Shown here: piece by piece, positions 34,937-45,934 of the stretch | Numbering within the stretch: the stretch's first letter is position 1 | Layout of the letters: every line of letters begins with the position of its first letter | Source: Acidimicrobiales bacterium | GTDB taxonomy: Bacteria > Actinomycetota > Acidimicrobiia > Acidimicrobiales > SZUA-35 | Direction: 5' to 3' | Assembly: GCA_020629695.1 (NCBI GenBank) | Contig: JAHDCV010000017.1 | Span: 1-64,000, forward strand | Length of the DNA: 64,000 nucleotides | Made by a program: the position numbers and the translations under genes | The notes under the pieces: generated by a model | Databases searched by the model: none | Seen by the model: the letters and a program-made list of their open reading frames with translations, nothing else | What the model was told of the DNA's origin: nothing

Positions 34937-35500
34937 TCAGACGATGCCGGCGGCCTCGGCGGGACGCCGGTAGGCCTCGGCCAACGTCTCGGTCGTCTCG
35001 TGGGCGTTGAGGCCCGACGGGTTCGGCACGATCCACAGCTCGGCGCCCTCGAAGTCGGCGTCCTGGCGGCCCATCGCGGCCTTGGGCTGACGGAACGCGG
35101 TCCGGTAGGCCGTGATGCCGGCAACGGCCACGACGGCCGGTCGGAGTTCGGCGACCCTCGCCCGGAGTGCGACACCCCCCTCACGGAGTTCGTCGTTCGA
35201 GAGTTCCGACGCCTTGGCCGTCGCCCGACGCGCGACGTTGGTGATGCCGATCCCCCGTTCGATCAGATGCGCCCGGTCGGCGTCGGTGAACCCGGTGCCG
35301 CGGTCGATCTCCCGCTCGATGATCCCGGCTCGGAGCAGCGCGGGATAGAAGCGGTTGCCGGGGTGGGCGAAGTGGGTCGCCGTCGCCGCCGTCCAGAGGC
35401 CGGGGTTGATCCCGACGAACAGGAGCCGCAGCCCCGGACCGATCAGGTCGGGCACCGTGGTGTCGCGGAAGGCCTCGAGCTCGTCACGACTGAATCCCAT
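34937..35500 (-). CDS. mug: G/U mismatch-specific DNA glycosylase
   Basis: Base-excision repair enzyme that removes uracil (and related lesions) opposite guanine. The active-site motif G-I-N-P-G-L-W with its catalytic Asn, and the intercalation-loop motif N-P-S-G-L-N-A-H, mark the Mug/TDG branch of the uracil-DNA glycosylase fold. 187 residues is normal. It starts 8 nt after a minus-strand TACCGT (35514-35509) and ends 10 nt from the convergent tsaC. Confidence 0.92.
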   Translation of the reverse strand: MGFSRDELEAFRDTTVPDLIGPGLRLLFVGINPGLWTAATATHFAHPGNRFYPALLRAGIIEREIDRGTGFTDADRAHLIERGIGITNVARRATAKASELSNDELREGGVALRARVAELRPAVVAVAGITAYRTAFRQPKAAMGRQDADFEGAELWIVPNPSGLNAHETTETLAEAYRRPAEAAGIV

Positions 35501-35524
35501 CCCCGACGACGGTACCGAGCGAGG

Positions 35525-36955
35525 TCAACCGGCCGCATGCCGCAGGGCGCTGTCGACTCGACGGAGAGCCTCGGGGAGATCATCGGTGGTGACCGCCCCG
35601 AAGCCGATGATGAGGCCCTCCGGGTGGTTCTCGGCCTGCCAGCACTGGCCGTAGTCGCCGAGCGCCACACCGTCGTGGCCGGCGCGGGCCCGGACGGCCG
35701 CCTCGGCGACCCCCTGTGGAAGGTGGACCGTGGTGTGCAGGCCGGCGACGTGGTGGTGCGCCTCGGCCACGAGACCCTGCTCGGCAGCGTCGTGGCAGAA
35801 GGCCGCGACCAGTGCATGTCGCTCCCGGTAGCGGCGACGGGTACGACGCAGGTGCCGATCGAGGGCGCCGTCGGTGACGAAGCGATGCAATGCCCGCTGG
35901 CTGGCATCGGGAGGTTGCCAGTCCATCAGCGATCGGAGCGTCGTCGCGTCGTGCACCAGCGCGGTCGGCAGCACGAGGAACCCGAGGCGGAGCGACGGCG
36001 CGAGTGTCTTCGAGAACGTGCCGACGTAGACGACCCGCCCGTTGCGGTCGAGTCGATGCAGCGGCTCGAGGGGTCGGTCCTCGTGTCGGTACTCCGAGTC
36101 GTAGTCGTCCTCGACGATCACCAGATCGCGGCGTTCGGCGAGATCCAGGAGCGCCCGGCGGCGATCGAGACTCATCACCGCCCCGGTCGGGGACTGGTGC
36201 GACGGGGTGACGTAGACCAATCGGGCGTCGTCGGGGATCCGGTCGACGACGAGACCGTCGCGGTCGACGGGGACGGGCACCACCGCGGCGCCGAGGGCGA
36301 GGAAGAGGCTCCGGACGGGCGGGTACCCGGGATCCTCGACCGCGACGACGTCACCGGGCCGCAGCAGCAAGCGGGCGATCACGTCGACCCCCTGCTGGGC
36401 GCCGGCGGTCACCATCACCTGATCGGGGTCGGCGTCGACCGCTCGTGATCGCTGCACCCAGTGGGCGAGCGCTCGCCGGAGATCCGCCCGACCGGCGGGC
36501 TCCATGTAGCCGGTCGGCGCGACGTGCAGGGCGTCGCTCATCGCCCGTCGCCACTCGAGCAGCGGGAAGAACGCCGGGTCGGGCCGTCCGCTCCGGAGGT
36601 CGAATGCCGGAGGTGCCGCATCGAAGCCGCCGAGTGACCACCGGGTCGTGTCGAGCAGCCCGAGGTTCGGGGCCGACAGCGTCGTCGGACGTGTCGGGCT
36701 CTCGGAAGCGCCGGCCCGGCGATAGCTCACCGAGCTGCCGCCGCCGGCACGGCCCTCCACGTATCCCTCGGCGACGAGGCGCCCGTAGACCGTCGTGATC
36801 GTGCTCCGCGCCACGCCGAGCTCCGCCGCCAACACCCGCGTCGCCGGGAGGCGATCGCCGTGGTGCAGTCGTCCCGAGACGATGGCCTCGCGGAGCTGCT
36901 CGAACAGCGCCTCGGACTTGTTGCGTCCGATGGCCGGATCGAGGAACACGTCCAT
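35525..36955 (-). CDS. MocR-type regulator (GntR domain fused to aminotransferase fold)
   Basis: A 476-residue regulator. Residues about 10-75 form a GntR-family winged helix (ALFEQLREAIVSGRL, GDRLPATRVLAAELGVARSTI). A linker is followed by a class I aminotransferase-like domain with the PLP lysine K316 in S-K-T-L-A-P-S. MocR proteins sense PLP or an amine substrate and usually control a divergent neighbour. Here the divergent genes encode a SnoaL-like protein and an EamA transporter. Two direct repeats in the shared promoter region fit MocR binding. The gene looks leaderless: its -10 TAGGTT ends 8 nt before the ATG. Confidence 0.9.
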   Translation of the reverse strand: MDVFLDPAIGRNKSEALFEQLREAIVSGRLHHGDRLPATRVLAAELGVARSTITTVYGRLVAEGYVEGRAGGGSSVSYRRAGASESPTRPTTLSAPNLGLLDTTRWSLGGFDAAPPAFDLRSGRPDPAFFPLLEWRRAMSDALHVAPTGYMEPAGRADLRRALAHWVQRSRAVDADPDQVMVTAGAQQGVDVIARLLLRPGDVVAVEDPGYPPVRSLFLALGAAVVPVPVDRDGLVVDRIPDDARLVYVTPSHQSPTGAVMSLDRRRALLDLAERRDLVIVEDDYDSEYRHEDRPLEPLHRLDRNGRVVYVGTFSKTLAPSLRLGFLVLPTALVHDATTLRSLMDWQPPDASQRALHRFVTDGALDRHLRRTRRRYRERHALVAAFCHDAAEQGLVAEAHHHVAGLHTTVHLPQGVAEAAVRARAGHDGVALGDYGQCWQAENHPEGLIIGFGAVTTDDLPEALRRVDSALRHAAG

Positions 36956-36963
36956 GTGCGTCG

Positions 36964-37010
36964 AACCTACGACGCTGAACTTGGTCTGATCAACTGCGTC
37001 GAACTTGGAC
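36964..37010. promoter_or_regulatory. mocR promoter with direct-repeat operator
   Basis: On the minus strand TTGATC (36993-36988), an 18-bp spacer and TAGGTT (36969-36964) form a promoter ending 8 nt before mocR. Direct repeats GAACTTGGTC (36977-36986) and GAACTTGGAC (37001-37010), 24 bp apart, lie within and upstream of it. Same-face direct repeats about two helical turns apart are a usual MocR operator layout. Confidence 0.55.
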
Positions 37011-37074
37011 CTTCCGCAAGACCAACACGGTTCGTACGGTCTCGGTGTCCGTCCAGCACCCCCAGGAGATCGAG

Positions 37075-37476
37075 ATGAACCACGACCACACGAGGGCCAG
37101 AGCCCTCGGCGACGCCATGGTCGACCAGCGATGGGACGACGTGCTCGCCGTCGTCCATCCCGACGTCGTCGCCCACGTGCCCGCCGTCGGTGACCTGATC
37201 GGTGTCGACGCCCTCGCCGGGTTCCTCCTGGAGACGGCGGCGAAGACCGACGACGGTGAGCGCTTCGAGCTGCTCGACGTGCTCGTCGGCGAACGGGTGA
37301 GTGCGCTCTACTTCCGGATCACGGCGACCCGCGAGGGACGGCCCCCACTCGACAACCTCACCCTGCATGTGGCCCGGTTCGACGGCGACCGGGTCGCCGA
37401 GGTGTGGTTCCACAACTTCGACGGTGCGGCGGTCGCAGCGTTCTGGGCGGACGGGTCGGATGCGGTCCGGGCTTGA
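37075..37476 (+). CDS. SnoaL/NTF2-like protein
   Basis: A 133-residue protein with the cone-shaped NTF2 fold pattern: N-terminal helices (RALGDAMVDQRWDDVLAVVHPDVVAHVP), then strands ending in VAEVWFHNFDGAAVAAFW. Members include small isomerases, hydrolases and ligand-binding proteins; the substrate is unknown. ATG 37075 has AGGAGA at 37064-37069, 5 nt upstream, which decides it over an earlier in-frame start at 37045. It is divergent from mocR and probably its target. Confidence 0.78.
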   Translation: MNHDHTRARALGDAMVDQRWDDVLAVVHPDVVAHVPAVGDLIGVDALAGFLLETAAKTDDGERFELLDVLVGERVSALYFRITATREGRPPLDNLTLHVARFDGDRVAEVWFHNFDGAAVAAFWADGSDAVRA

Positions 37477-38380
37477 GTCGCCGCCGGTGGGCGGGGACGT
37501 GCCGGCACTGCCCCGGCCGAGCCCCGACCCGGTGGCTGTCGCGGCCTTGCTCGGCGCCGGCGCGATGCTGGGTCTCACCGCCACCCTCTCGAAGCTCGCC
37601 GCCGACGCCGGCCTGTCGCCGCTCGCGTTCCTCGTCTGGCCAGTGTTCGGCGCCGCCGTGGTGCTCCGTGCCGTCGACCGCCAGCCGCGACGCCCGGTCG
37701 ATCGACCACTCGTGCGGTATCTCCTCGTCGCCGGTCTGATCACGGTGGCCGTGCCACAGCTGATCCTGTTCAGCGCCGTGTCGCAGGTCGGCGCGGCGTT
37801 CGTCGCACTCGCCGTCGCCTTCCCGCCGATCTTCACCTACCTCGGTGCCGTCGCGTTCGGCCGCGAACCACTCCGGGTCGATCGATCGATCGGTGTCGTC
37901 TCGGTCGTCATCGGCGCCGTGCTCCTGGCCGTGTCCAAACTCACCGAACCCGACGCACCGACCCTGTGGATCGGACTCACGCTGACCGTGCCGGTTCTGC
38001 TGGCGATCGGCAATCTCTTCCGGTCGTGGCGGTGGCCGGCCGGCCGCTCGGGGAGTGAGTTGGCCCCCGGCATGTTGTTCGTCGCCGGGTCGATGTTGCT
38101 TCCCGCCGCGGCGGCCCCGGGGCTGGACCTGGCGGTCCCCGCGGAGCCCCGAGCCGTCGTCCTGGTCGGTACCCAGACACTGGTGTTCGTCGCCCAGTAC
38201 GCCCTGTTCTTCGTCGTGCAGCGCCGTGGCGGCCCGGTGTTCCTCAGCCTGCTCGGCTCGGTCGGGGCCATGGTGGGCGCGTCGGCGGCGGCGGTCGTGC
38301 TCGACGAGTCGCTTCCCGGTGGCCTCCTGCCCGCCGCCGTGTGCATCGTCATGGGGATGCGCCAGCTGACGAAGCCGTGA
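37460..38380 (+). CDS. EamA/DMT-family transporter
   Basis: About ten short membrane helices in roughly 300 residues, in two similar halves (LLGAGAMLGLTATLSKLAADAG at the start; GPVFLSLLGSVGAMVGASAAAVVLDE near the end), the drug/metabolite transporter design. The second-half signature around a conserved Glu in the last helices is present. ATG 37460 overlaps the SnoaL gene by 17 nt; GTG 37499 is an alternative. MocR regulators often sit beside EamA exporters of amino acids or amines, so that cargo is a reasonable guess. Confidence 0.83.
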   Translation: MRSGLESPPVGGDVPALPRPSPDPVAVAALLGAGAMLGLTATLSKLAADAGLSPLAFLVWPVFGAAVVLRAVDRQPRRPVDRPLVRYLLVAGLITVAVPQLILFSAVSQVGAAFVALAVAFPPIFTYLGAVAFGREPLRVDRSIGVVSVVIGAVLLAVSKLTEPDAPTLWIGLTLTVPVLLAIGNLFRSWRWPAGRSGSELAPGMLFVAGSMLLPAAAAPGLDLAVPAEPRAVVLVGTQTLVFVAQYALFFVVQRRGGPVFLSLLGSVGAMVGASAAAVVLDESLPGGLLPAAVCIVMGMRQLTKP

Positions 38381-38393
38381 GCCGGCGATCCAC

Positions 38394-38588
38394 TCAGCCG
38401 GTGAGGTCCTCGAGCGAGGCCACGGCGTCGCCGAGGTCGACGCGGAGCTGGCGGAGTGAGGCGCGTTGGCGTACCAGTTGCCCGATCAGATCGAGCGCCT
38501 CCTCACGGTTCAGTGCAGCGGAGGTGGCGGGCAGCATGGCGATCGAGCGCCGCCGCCGTTCGAGTTCGTTCCAACGATCGGGGTCCAT
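38394..38588 (-). CDS. Small hypothetical helical protein
   Basis: A 64-residue frame, mostly helical and charged: WNELERRRRSIAMLPATSA, then LDLIGQLVRQRASLRQLRVDLGDAV, with leucine spacing that could form a short coiled coil. No family is recognised. It is the only reasonable gene between the EamA transporter and the membrane-protein gene and is probably transcribed with the latter. Support is limited to its open frame, ATG start and composition. Confidence 0.5.
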   Translation of the reverse strand: MDPDRWNELERRRRSIAMLPATSAALNREEALDLIGQLVRQRASLRQLRVDLGDAVASLEDLTG

Positions 38589-38648
38589 GCGGACGCACTC
38601 TCGCGCCGAACAGGTGTTCGATGCAAGCCTTCGTTCTCGTCGGCGGGC

Positions 38649-39542
38649 TCAGGCGATCTTGATCCCGCGGATCCGGGCTTCGGTGAGGACCCGTCCCGGC
38701 AGCGACGGCGTGAAGATCACCCCGTCAGCCGGGGTCGGTGCGGGCCGCGCTCCGCCGCGGCGGACGAGCTCGACCGGGTCGCGGAACTCGGCCCGGAGTG
38801 CCAGGCCGAGCGCAGAACCGGTCAGGTCCGTGACCTCGGTGTCGGCGGGTGCCGGCCCGAGACGTTCGATGGCGGTGCGCTTGAGCAGGATCGGCTCGAC
38901 CAACTGCGCGCGGTCGTGCAGGACGACGCCGGCGGGCACGAACACCAGCCATCGCCGGGCGAGCTGATGGAGCGAGCGGGCACCGAACCACGCGGTCGCG
39001 AGCCCGACGACGGTGAGGACCGCGCCGATGATCCGCCGCTCGGTCGCGAGCAGGGCGACACCACCCACGAGCGGACCGACGGTGAGCAGCCAGGTGAGTT
39101 GAAGGGGTCCGACCAGCAGGGCGGCGGGTGGGCGGAGGGCGAGTCGGCGCTCCGAGCCGTAGGCGGAGCCGTTGACCATCGCGTCGCCGGTGACCGGTTG
39201 GAACACCGCACCGATCACCGCGGCGGAGGCGATCAGCGCGACGACCGTCGGGGTCGTCGCCCCGACATCGGCGATCGCCGTGACGGCGGCGACCGGCACG
39301 AGCGGCGCGAGGATGCGCAGCGCCGTGAGCGCGATGGTCGAGGGCACGGCGAGGGCGATCAGGCCGGTGAACCACACGGCCCAGCCGCAGATCGCCGAGA
39401 TCCATCCGGTGGCTCCGGTCGTGTCGGCGAGCCAGGCGTCGAGGGCCGGCGCCACGGTCAACGGGAGCGACGCCCACACCACGCGGGCGGGCCAGAGGCC
39501 GATCCGGTCGGCGAGGGGTGCTGTCGGTCCGGATCGGGCCAC
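38649..39542 (-). CDS. Polytopic membrane protein of unknown function
   Basis: A 297-residue protein with about seven predicted helices in its first 190 residues (for example ALRILAPLVPVAAVTAIADVG and LQLTWLLTVGPLVGGVALLA), then a soluble C-terminal part with RWLVFVPAGVVLHDRAQLVEPILLKR. Clusters of this kind are common and uncharacterised in Actinobacteria. GTG 39542 follows a CATACT box by 6 nt on this strand. It is divergent from ligA. The frame is open far upstream, antisense to ligA, and that part is not coding. Confidence 0.75.
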   Translation of the reverse strand: MARSGPTAPLADRIGLWPARVVWASLPLTVAPALDAWLADTTGATGWISAICGWAVWFTGLIALAVPSTIALTALRILAPLVPVAAVTAIADVGATTPTVVALIASAAVIGAVFQPVTGDAMVNGSAYGSERRLALRPPAALLVGPLQLTWLLTVGPLVGGVALLATERRIIGAVLTVVGLATAWFGARSLHQLARRWLVFVPAGVVLHDRAQLVEPILLKRTAIERLGPAPADTEVTDLTGSALGLALRAEFRDPVELVRRGGARPAPTPADGVIFTPSLPGRVLTEARIRGIKIA

Positions 39543-39620
39543 CGCAGGAGTATGCCGCCGGCGCGCCGGTCGCTCGCGGTCGTGGCGACCGTTCGGCCGT
39601 CCGCTGTCGGTCGCTCTCGC

Positions 39621-41723
<2,103 letters not shown>

Positions 41724-41749
41724 CGGGTCGTGTCGGGCGAACCGCCGGC

Positions 41750-42235
41750 TCAGAGGGCGTTGAAGGTGGTGACGGCCGTGACGCAGTTGTCGGGGCCGTC
41801 GACGATCACGTAGACGCACGCCTCGACGGTGTTGTTCTCGGGACGGAGCAGACCCGACCGCGGGCAGCCGTCTTCGGGGCCCCACGTGAAGTGCCCGAGC
41901 GATCGGCCGGCGGAGTCCGGCGGGTTCATCTCGTCCGGTTCGATCAGCTGACCGTTGATCGTCAGGATCGCCTCGAAGCCCGGGATCAGGTCGACGCCGA
42001 CGGGTTCGCGACACGTCGTGCCTTCGCCGGTGGCGGGGAACCACTGCTCGATCGGGCTGATGGGCAGCGTCGTGGCCACGGGGAGTTCGCCCGCCGGCAC
42101 CGTCACGTTGCCGGTGATGTCGACCTCTCGCGGATCGGAGGTGTTCGCCTGGTAGACGGCGGCCAGGACGAGCGCACCGATGGCCAGGAGCAGCACACCG
42201 CCGGTGACGGCCCGCTGGGTCGTTCGCGAGATCAT
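41750..42235 (-). CDS. Membrane-anchored extracytoplasmic protein of unknown function
   Basis: A 161-residue protein with one N-terminal helix (AVTGGVLLLAIGALVLAAVY) after a basic start, then about 130 residues outside the membrane with four cysteines (GTTCREP, EDGCPRS, EACVYV, DNCVTA), which could form two disulfides. There is no lipobox. ATG 42235 follows a CAGAAT box by 7 nt on this strand. It lies divergent from the PASTA kinase gene, so the pair may share control. No family is recognised. Confidence 0.72.
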   Translation of the reverse strand: MISRTTQRAVTGGVLLLAIGALVLAAVYQANTSDPREVDITGNVTVPAGELPVATTLPISPIEQWFPATGEGTTCREPVGVDLIPGFEAILTINGQLIEPDEMNPPDSAGRSLGHFTWGPEDGCPRSGLLRPENNTVEACVYVIVDGPDNCVTAVTTFNAL

Positions 42236-42338
42236 GGTCCTGATTCTGCCAGCCGCCGGCTCGGGTGGAGCGATCGCGCCGTTGTGTCGGCCGTCATGCC
42301 GTCCGGTCGGAAAACAGCGTGGCGTGATCGCCAAACCG

Positions 42339-42344
42339 TACGAT
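42339..42344 (+). promoter_or_regulatory. Leaderless -10 box of the PASTA kinase gene
   Basis: TACGAT ends 7 nt before GTG 42352. On the other strand CAGAAT (42248-42243) serves the divergent membrane-protein gene. Confidence 0.5.
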
Positions 42345-42351
42345 CGGGGGC

Positions 42352-44277
42352 GTGTCGAGCGCGTCCACGAAGAGCCAAGCCGGCGGTCGCGTGCTCGACG
42401 GCCGCTATCGGCTGCTCACGAGGATCGGCGCGGGCGCCTCGGCCAGCGTCTATGCCGCGCAGGACCTCGCACTCAAACGCTACGTCGCGGTCAAGGTGCT
42501 GCACCACGGCCTGGCGGCCGACCCGCGGTTCGTCCGGCGCTTCCGTGACGAGGCCACCGCGACCGCTGCCCTCGCCCACCCGAACCTGGTGGCGGTGCAC
42601 GACGCCGGTCAGGACGGGCCGGTCGTCTATCTCGTCCAGGAGTTGCTGACGGGCGGGTCACTCCGTGATCTGACCCGTGGCGGCGCATCGCTCACGCTCT
42701 CCCAAGCCGTGCTGGTGGGTTTGTCGCTCGGTCGGGGTCTCGACCACGCACACCGGGCGGGATTCGTCCACCGCGACATCAAGCCGGCCAACGTGCTGTT
42801 CGGATCGGACGCACGCCTCCGGATCGCCGACTTCGGTATCGCTCGGGCGTTGCTCGAGTCGGAGCGGACCGAGACCGACGCCGCGGTCGGCACGGCGCGC
42901 TATGCCGCTCCCGAGCAGGGGATGCCCGGCCCGATCACGCCGGCGGCCGACGTCTACGGCGCGGCGCTGACGTTGATCGACGGTGTGGCCGGCATCGTGC
43001 CCCTCGAAGCCGACTCGGCGGTGGCGACGCTCGTCGCTCGGCAGGGGGTCGATCTTCCGGTCCCGGAAGGGTTCGGACCGCTGCGTCCGGTGCTCGCGGC
43101 CGCGGTCCGCTCCGATCCCGCGTCGCGGCCCACGGCGGCGCAGTTCGTCGAAGGGCTGCTCTCGGCGGCGTCGACGCTGCCACGGCCGGCGCCGCTCGAG
43201 TTGCCGGGCCTGCCCCGCCCGTCGGCGGCCGACACCGCCGCCATCGCCCAGGTGCCGCTGACCACCGCGGAGCGCGAGCCCGGCACGCTCGTCCTCGGCG
43301 CCGAGGAGGCTCCGACCATCGACCTGCGTTCCGCCCCGGAGCCGCCGGCCCGGCGCCGCGTCTGGGTCGGTCTGCTCGCTGCGCTGGTCGTGCTCGCCGG
43401 TGTCGGTGCCGGTGTGTACGTCGCGCTGCGCGATTCGGTGGAGCTCTTCGGGGCCGAACCGACCGTGCCGGTGATCGAGACCGACCCGGTCGGCGACTAC
43501 GTCGGGCTCGACATCGATCAGGTCATCGGGGAGGCCAACGCACGCCAGTGGCGGGTGGATCAGGTCGCGGAACGGCGCGACGGCACCGTCGCCGGCGAGG
43601 TCCTCCAACAGTCACCCACGCCGGGGACCGGGCTCGCCGCCGGGGATTCGATCAGTGTGGTGGTGTCCCAGGGTCCGGAGTTGCGTCGCATGCCGGTCGC
43701 GGTCGGTGTCGACCGGGCGGTGGTCGAGGGGCGCCTCACGGACGCGGGCCTCGTGGTCGGGGCCGTGACGAGCCGATTCGACGAAGTCGCGGCATCGGGC
43801 GTCGTGCTGTCGGCGGAGTTCGCGGCCGGCGCCGAGCTGGAGTCGGGAGCTTCGGTCGATCTGACGATCTCGGATGGTCCGGAACCCCGCGTCGTGCCGA
43901 GTGTGCTCGACGCCCGGACCGATGATGCGATCGGTCAGCTCGAGGCGCTCGGCCTCACGGTGACGACGATCGAGGCGTCGTCCGACACCGTCGAGGAGGG
44001 TCGGATCATCTCGATGGCACCGGCCGCCGGGACCACGGTGGCCCGTGGGGACGGTGTCGAACTCACGGTCTCGACCGGTCTGCCGTTCGTCGAGGTGCCC
44101 GACGTGATCGGACAGAGTGCGGCGGCTGCGGCCGATCAACTCGGTGCGGCCGGCTTCGTCGTGGTCGACACGATCGGCCCGCCGAACGGCACCGTGCTCG
44201 CCACCGATCCGCCGGCCGGAGAGTTCCTCCGGAAGGGCACCTCGATCCGGATCGTGACGCGCGTCGGCGCTCCGTGA
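42352..44277 (+). CDS. PASTA-domain serine/threonine protein kinase (PknB-like)
   Basis: Transmembrane Hanks-type kinase that couples cell-wall status to intracellular phosphorylation. The ATP loop IGAGASASVY is followed by the catalytic K48, then H140-R-D142 and D160-F-G162. The kinase domain ends near residue 275. A helix at about 337-360 (VGLLAALVVLAGVGAGVYVAL) precedes four extracellular PASTA repeats from about residue 383 to the end, which bind muropeptides or lipid II in relatives. At 641 residues it matches PknB architecture, but it is not in the usual cell-division cluster with pbpA and rodA. Confidence 0.93.
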   Translation: MSSASTKSQAGGRVLDGRYRLLTRIGAGASASVYAAQDLALKRYVAVKVLHHGLAADPRFVRRFRDEATATAALAHPNLVAVHDAGQDGPVVYLVQELLTGGSLRDLTRGGASLTLSQAVLVGLSLGRGLDHAHRAGFVHRDIKPANVLFGSDARLRIADFGIARALLESERTETDAAVGTARYAAPEQGMPGPITPAADVYGAALTLIDGVAGIVPLEADSAVATLVARQGVDLPVPEGFGPLRPVLAAAVRSDPASRPTAAQFVEGLLSAASTLPRPAPLELPGLPRPSAADTAAIAQVPLTTAEREPGTLVLGAEEAPTIDLRSAPEPPARRRVWVGLLAALVVLAGVGAGVYVALRDSVELFGAEPTVPVIETDPVGDYVGLDIDQVIGEANARQWRVDQVAERRDGTVAGEVLQQSPTPGTGLAAGDSISVVVSQGPELRRMPVAVGVDRAVVEGRLTDAGLVVGAVTSRFDEVAASGVVLSAEFAAGAELESGASVDLTISDGPEPRVVPSVLDARTDDAIGQLEALGLTVTTIEASSDTVEEGRIISMAPAAGTTVARGDGVELTVSTGLPFVEVPDVIGQSAAAAADQLGAAGFVVVDTIGPPNGTVLATDPPAGEFLRKGTSIRIVTRVGAP

Positions 44278-44326
44278 TCTCGGTCACGCGACCGGTCGTG
44301 ATGACGGTCGGCGGTTCCCGGTGTCG

Positions 44327-44332
44327 TAGCGT
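44327..44332 (+). promoter_or_regulatory. Leaderless -10 box of the DHA2 exporter gene
   Basis: TAGCGT ends 6 nt before GTG 44339, with TGACGG at 44302-44307 as a weak, over-spaced -35. Confidence 0.4.
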
Positions 44333-44338
44333 CGCACG

Positions 44339-45934
44339 GTGACCGACGACGATCCAGGGCACCGCACGTCGGTGCGAGACGTGATCCGCGAGGCCCGTCG
44401 CCGTCGGCTGCCCACCCGTCCCGGCCCCTCCGAGGGTCCACGGCTGAGCAACTGGAGCCGGGGCGGTGGCGGCTCGTTGCCCATCGCGATCGTGCCGTGG
44501 AGCCTCCTCCGGGCTCGCCGGCGGGTGGCTGATCGTGCGCAGTCACACGATCGTTTCGCCTCGATCGCCCTGGCGATCATCCTCGGGGTCCTGTTCGCGG
44601 TGAACCTGTCGGTCACGGTGATCACGGTGGTCGTCCCCACGATCGCCGACGAGTTCTCGACCTCGGACGGCACGGTCGTCTGGGCGGTGACGGGGCCGAT
44701 CCTCGTCGCAGCCGTGCTCGGCCCGTCGTTCGGCAAGATCGGCGACCAGCGAGGTCACCGGGGTGTGCTCCTCGCCGGTCTCGTGGTGAACGCGGTGTTC
44801 ACGCTCGCGATCGCCGCTTCCGGGTCCGCTGGTGCGTTCGTCGGTTTCCGGTTGCTCGCCGCCATCGGCGGTGCGGGGATCGGGCCGGCATCGCTCGCCT
44901 ACATCAATCGACTCTTCCCGCCCGAAGACCGCGCGGCCGCGCTCGGCTGGTGGTCGTTCGTCGGTGCGGGCGCACCCGTGTTCGGTGTGGTCGCCGGTGG
45001 CTTCCTCATCGATCTCGTGGGCTGGCGGTGGGTGTTCGTGGTGCAGGCGCCGGTCGTCCTGGCTGCGGCGGTCATCGTCGCGTTCGTGCTGCCCGACACC
45101 GAGCCGGCACCGCCGTCGCGGTTCGACTGGATCGGGGCCTCCACCCTGGCCTTCGGTGTCGGCGCACTCCTGCTGTTCGTCACCCGCGCCGGCGAGAACG
45201 GCATCGACACACTCGGGCTCGGCGCGGTGGTGGTCACGATCGTGCTGTTGTCGTGGTTCTGGCGTCACGAGAAGCGCCACGATGCCCCGCTGATGCCGCC
45301 GGCCTACTGGCGCCTTCCCGGCTTCGTGTTGCCCACGGCCATGTTGGCGTTGTCGTTCGGCGCCTACATGGGGTCGTTCGTCTTGGCGCCACTGATGTTG
45401 CAGGGCCCGTTCGGCCTCACGGCCCGGGCGACCAGCCTCGTGATCATCGTCCGGCCGTCGGTGTTCTCGATCGCTGGTCCGTTGTGTGGCCGGTTGGCCT
45501 CCCGCATCGGCGAAGTGGCGCTCGTGCGGGTGGGCTCGTGGTGCATCGTGGCGTCGATGGCCGTGCTCGCCGCGGCCGAGCCGGGTCGATCGGTGCTCTG
45601 GATCGCGTTGGGACTCGGGCTGGCCGGGCTGGGGATGGGGGCGGCGGCGCCCGCGGCGACGGCGCTGGTCGCGTCCAGCGTCGACGAGACCGACCTCGGC
45701 GTCGCCGGCGCGGCGCAACAGATGGTCCAACAGGTGGGGTTGGTCGTCGGGATCCAGGTGATGCAGGCCGTCCAGGCCGCCACCGACTCGCCGGCCGGCG
45801 GCGACATCGTCAGCTACCGCTGGGCGTTCGTCGTCGGGATCGGGTTCGCGCTGGCGGGAGCGGTGATGGCCGTGGCGTTGACGCGGGCCGTCGGGCGTTC
45901 GTCGCTCAGCTCGTCGGCTCGAGCGGCGTCGTGA
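44339..45934 (+). CDS. MFS exporter, DHA2 (14-helix) type
   Basis: A 531-residue transporter. The first 75 residues are cytoplasmic, Arg-rich. Then come about 14 helices with the motif A pattern G-K-I-G-D-Q-R-G-H-R-G and the antiporter motif C region GAGAPVFGVVAGGFLIDLVGWRWVF, as in EmrB/QacA proton-coupled drug exporters. The substrate is unknown. It starts 6 nt after a TAGCGT box, and its end overlaps the convergent SCP2 gene by 29 nt. Confidence 0.87.
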   Translation: MTDDDPGHRTSVRDVIREARRRRLPTRPGPSEGPRLSNWSRGGGGSLPIAIVPWSLLRARRRVADRAQSHDRFASIALAIILGVLFAVNLSVTVITVVVPTIADEFSTSDGTVVWAVTGPILVAAVLGPSFGKIGDQRGHRGVLLAGLVVNAVFTLAIAASGSAGAFVGFRLLAAIGGAGIGPASLAYINRLFPPEDRAAALGWWSFVGAGAPVFGVVAGGFLIDLVGWRWVFVVQAPVVLAAAVIVAFVLPDTEPAPPSRFDWIGASTLAFGVGALLLFVTRAGENGIDTLGLGAVVVTIVLLSWFWRHEKRHDAPLMPPAYWRLPGFVLPTAMLALSFGAYMGSFVLAPLMLQGPFGLTARATSLVIIVRPSVFSIAGPLCGRLASRIGEVALVRVGSWCIVASMAVLAAAEPGRSVLWIALGLGLAGLGMGAAAPAATALVASSVDETDLGVAGAAQQMVQQVGLVVGIQVMQAVQAATDSPAGGDIVSYRWAFVVGIGFALAGAVMAVALTRAVGRSSLSSSARAAS

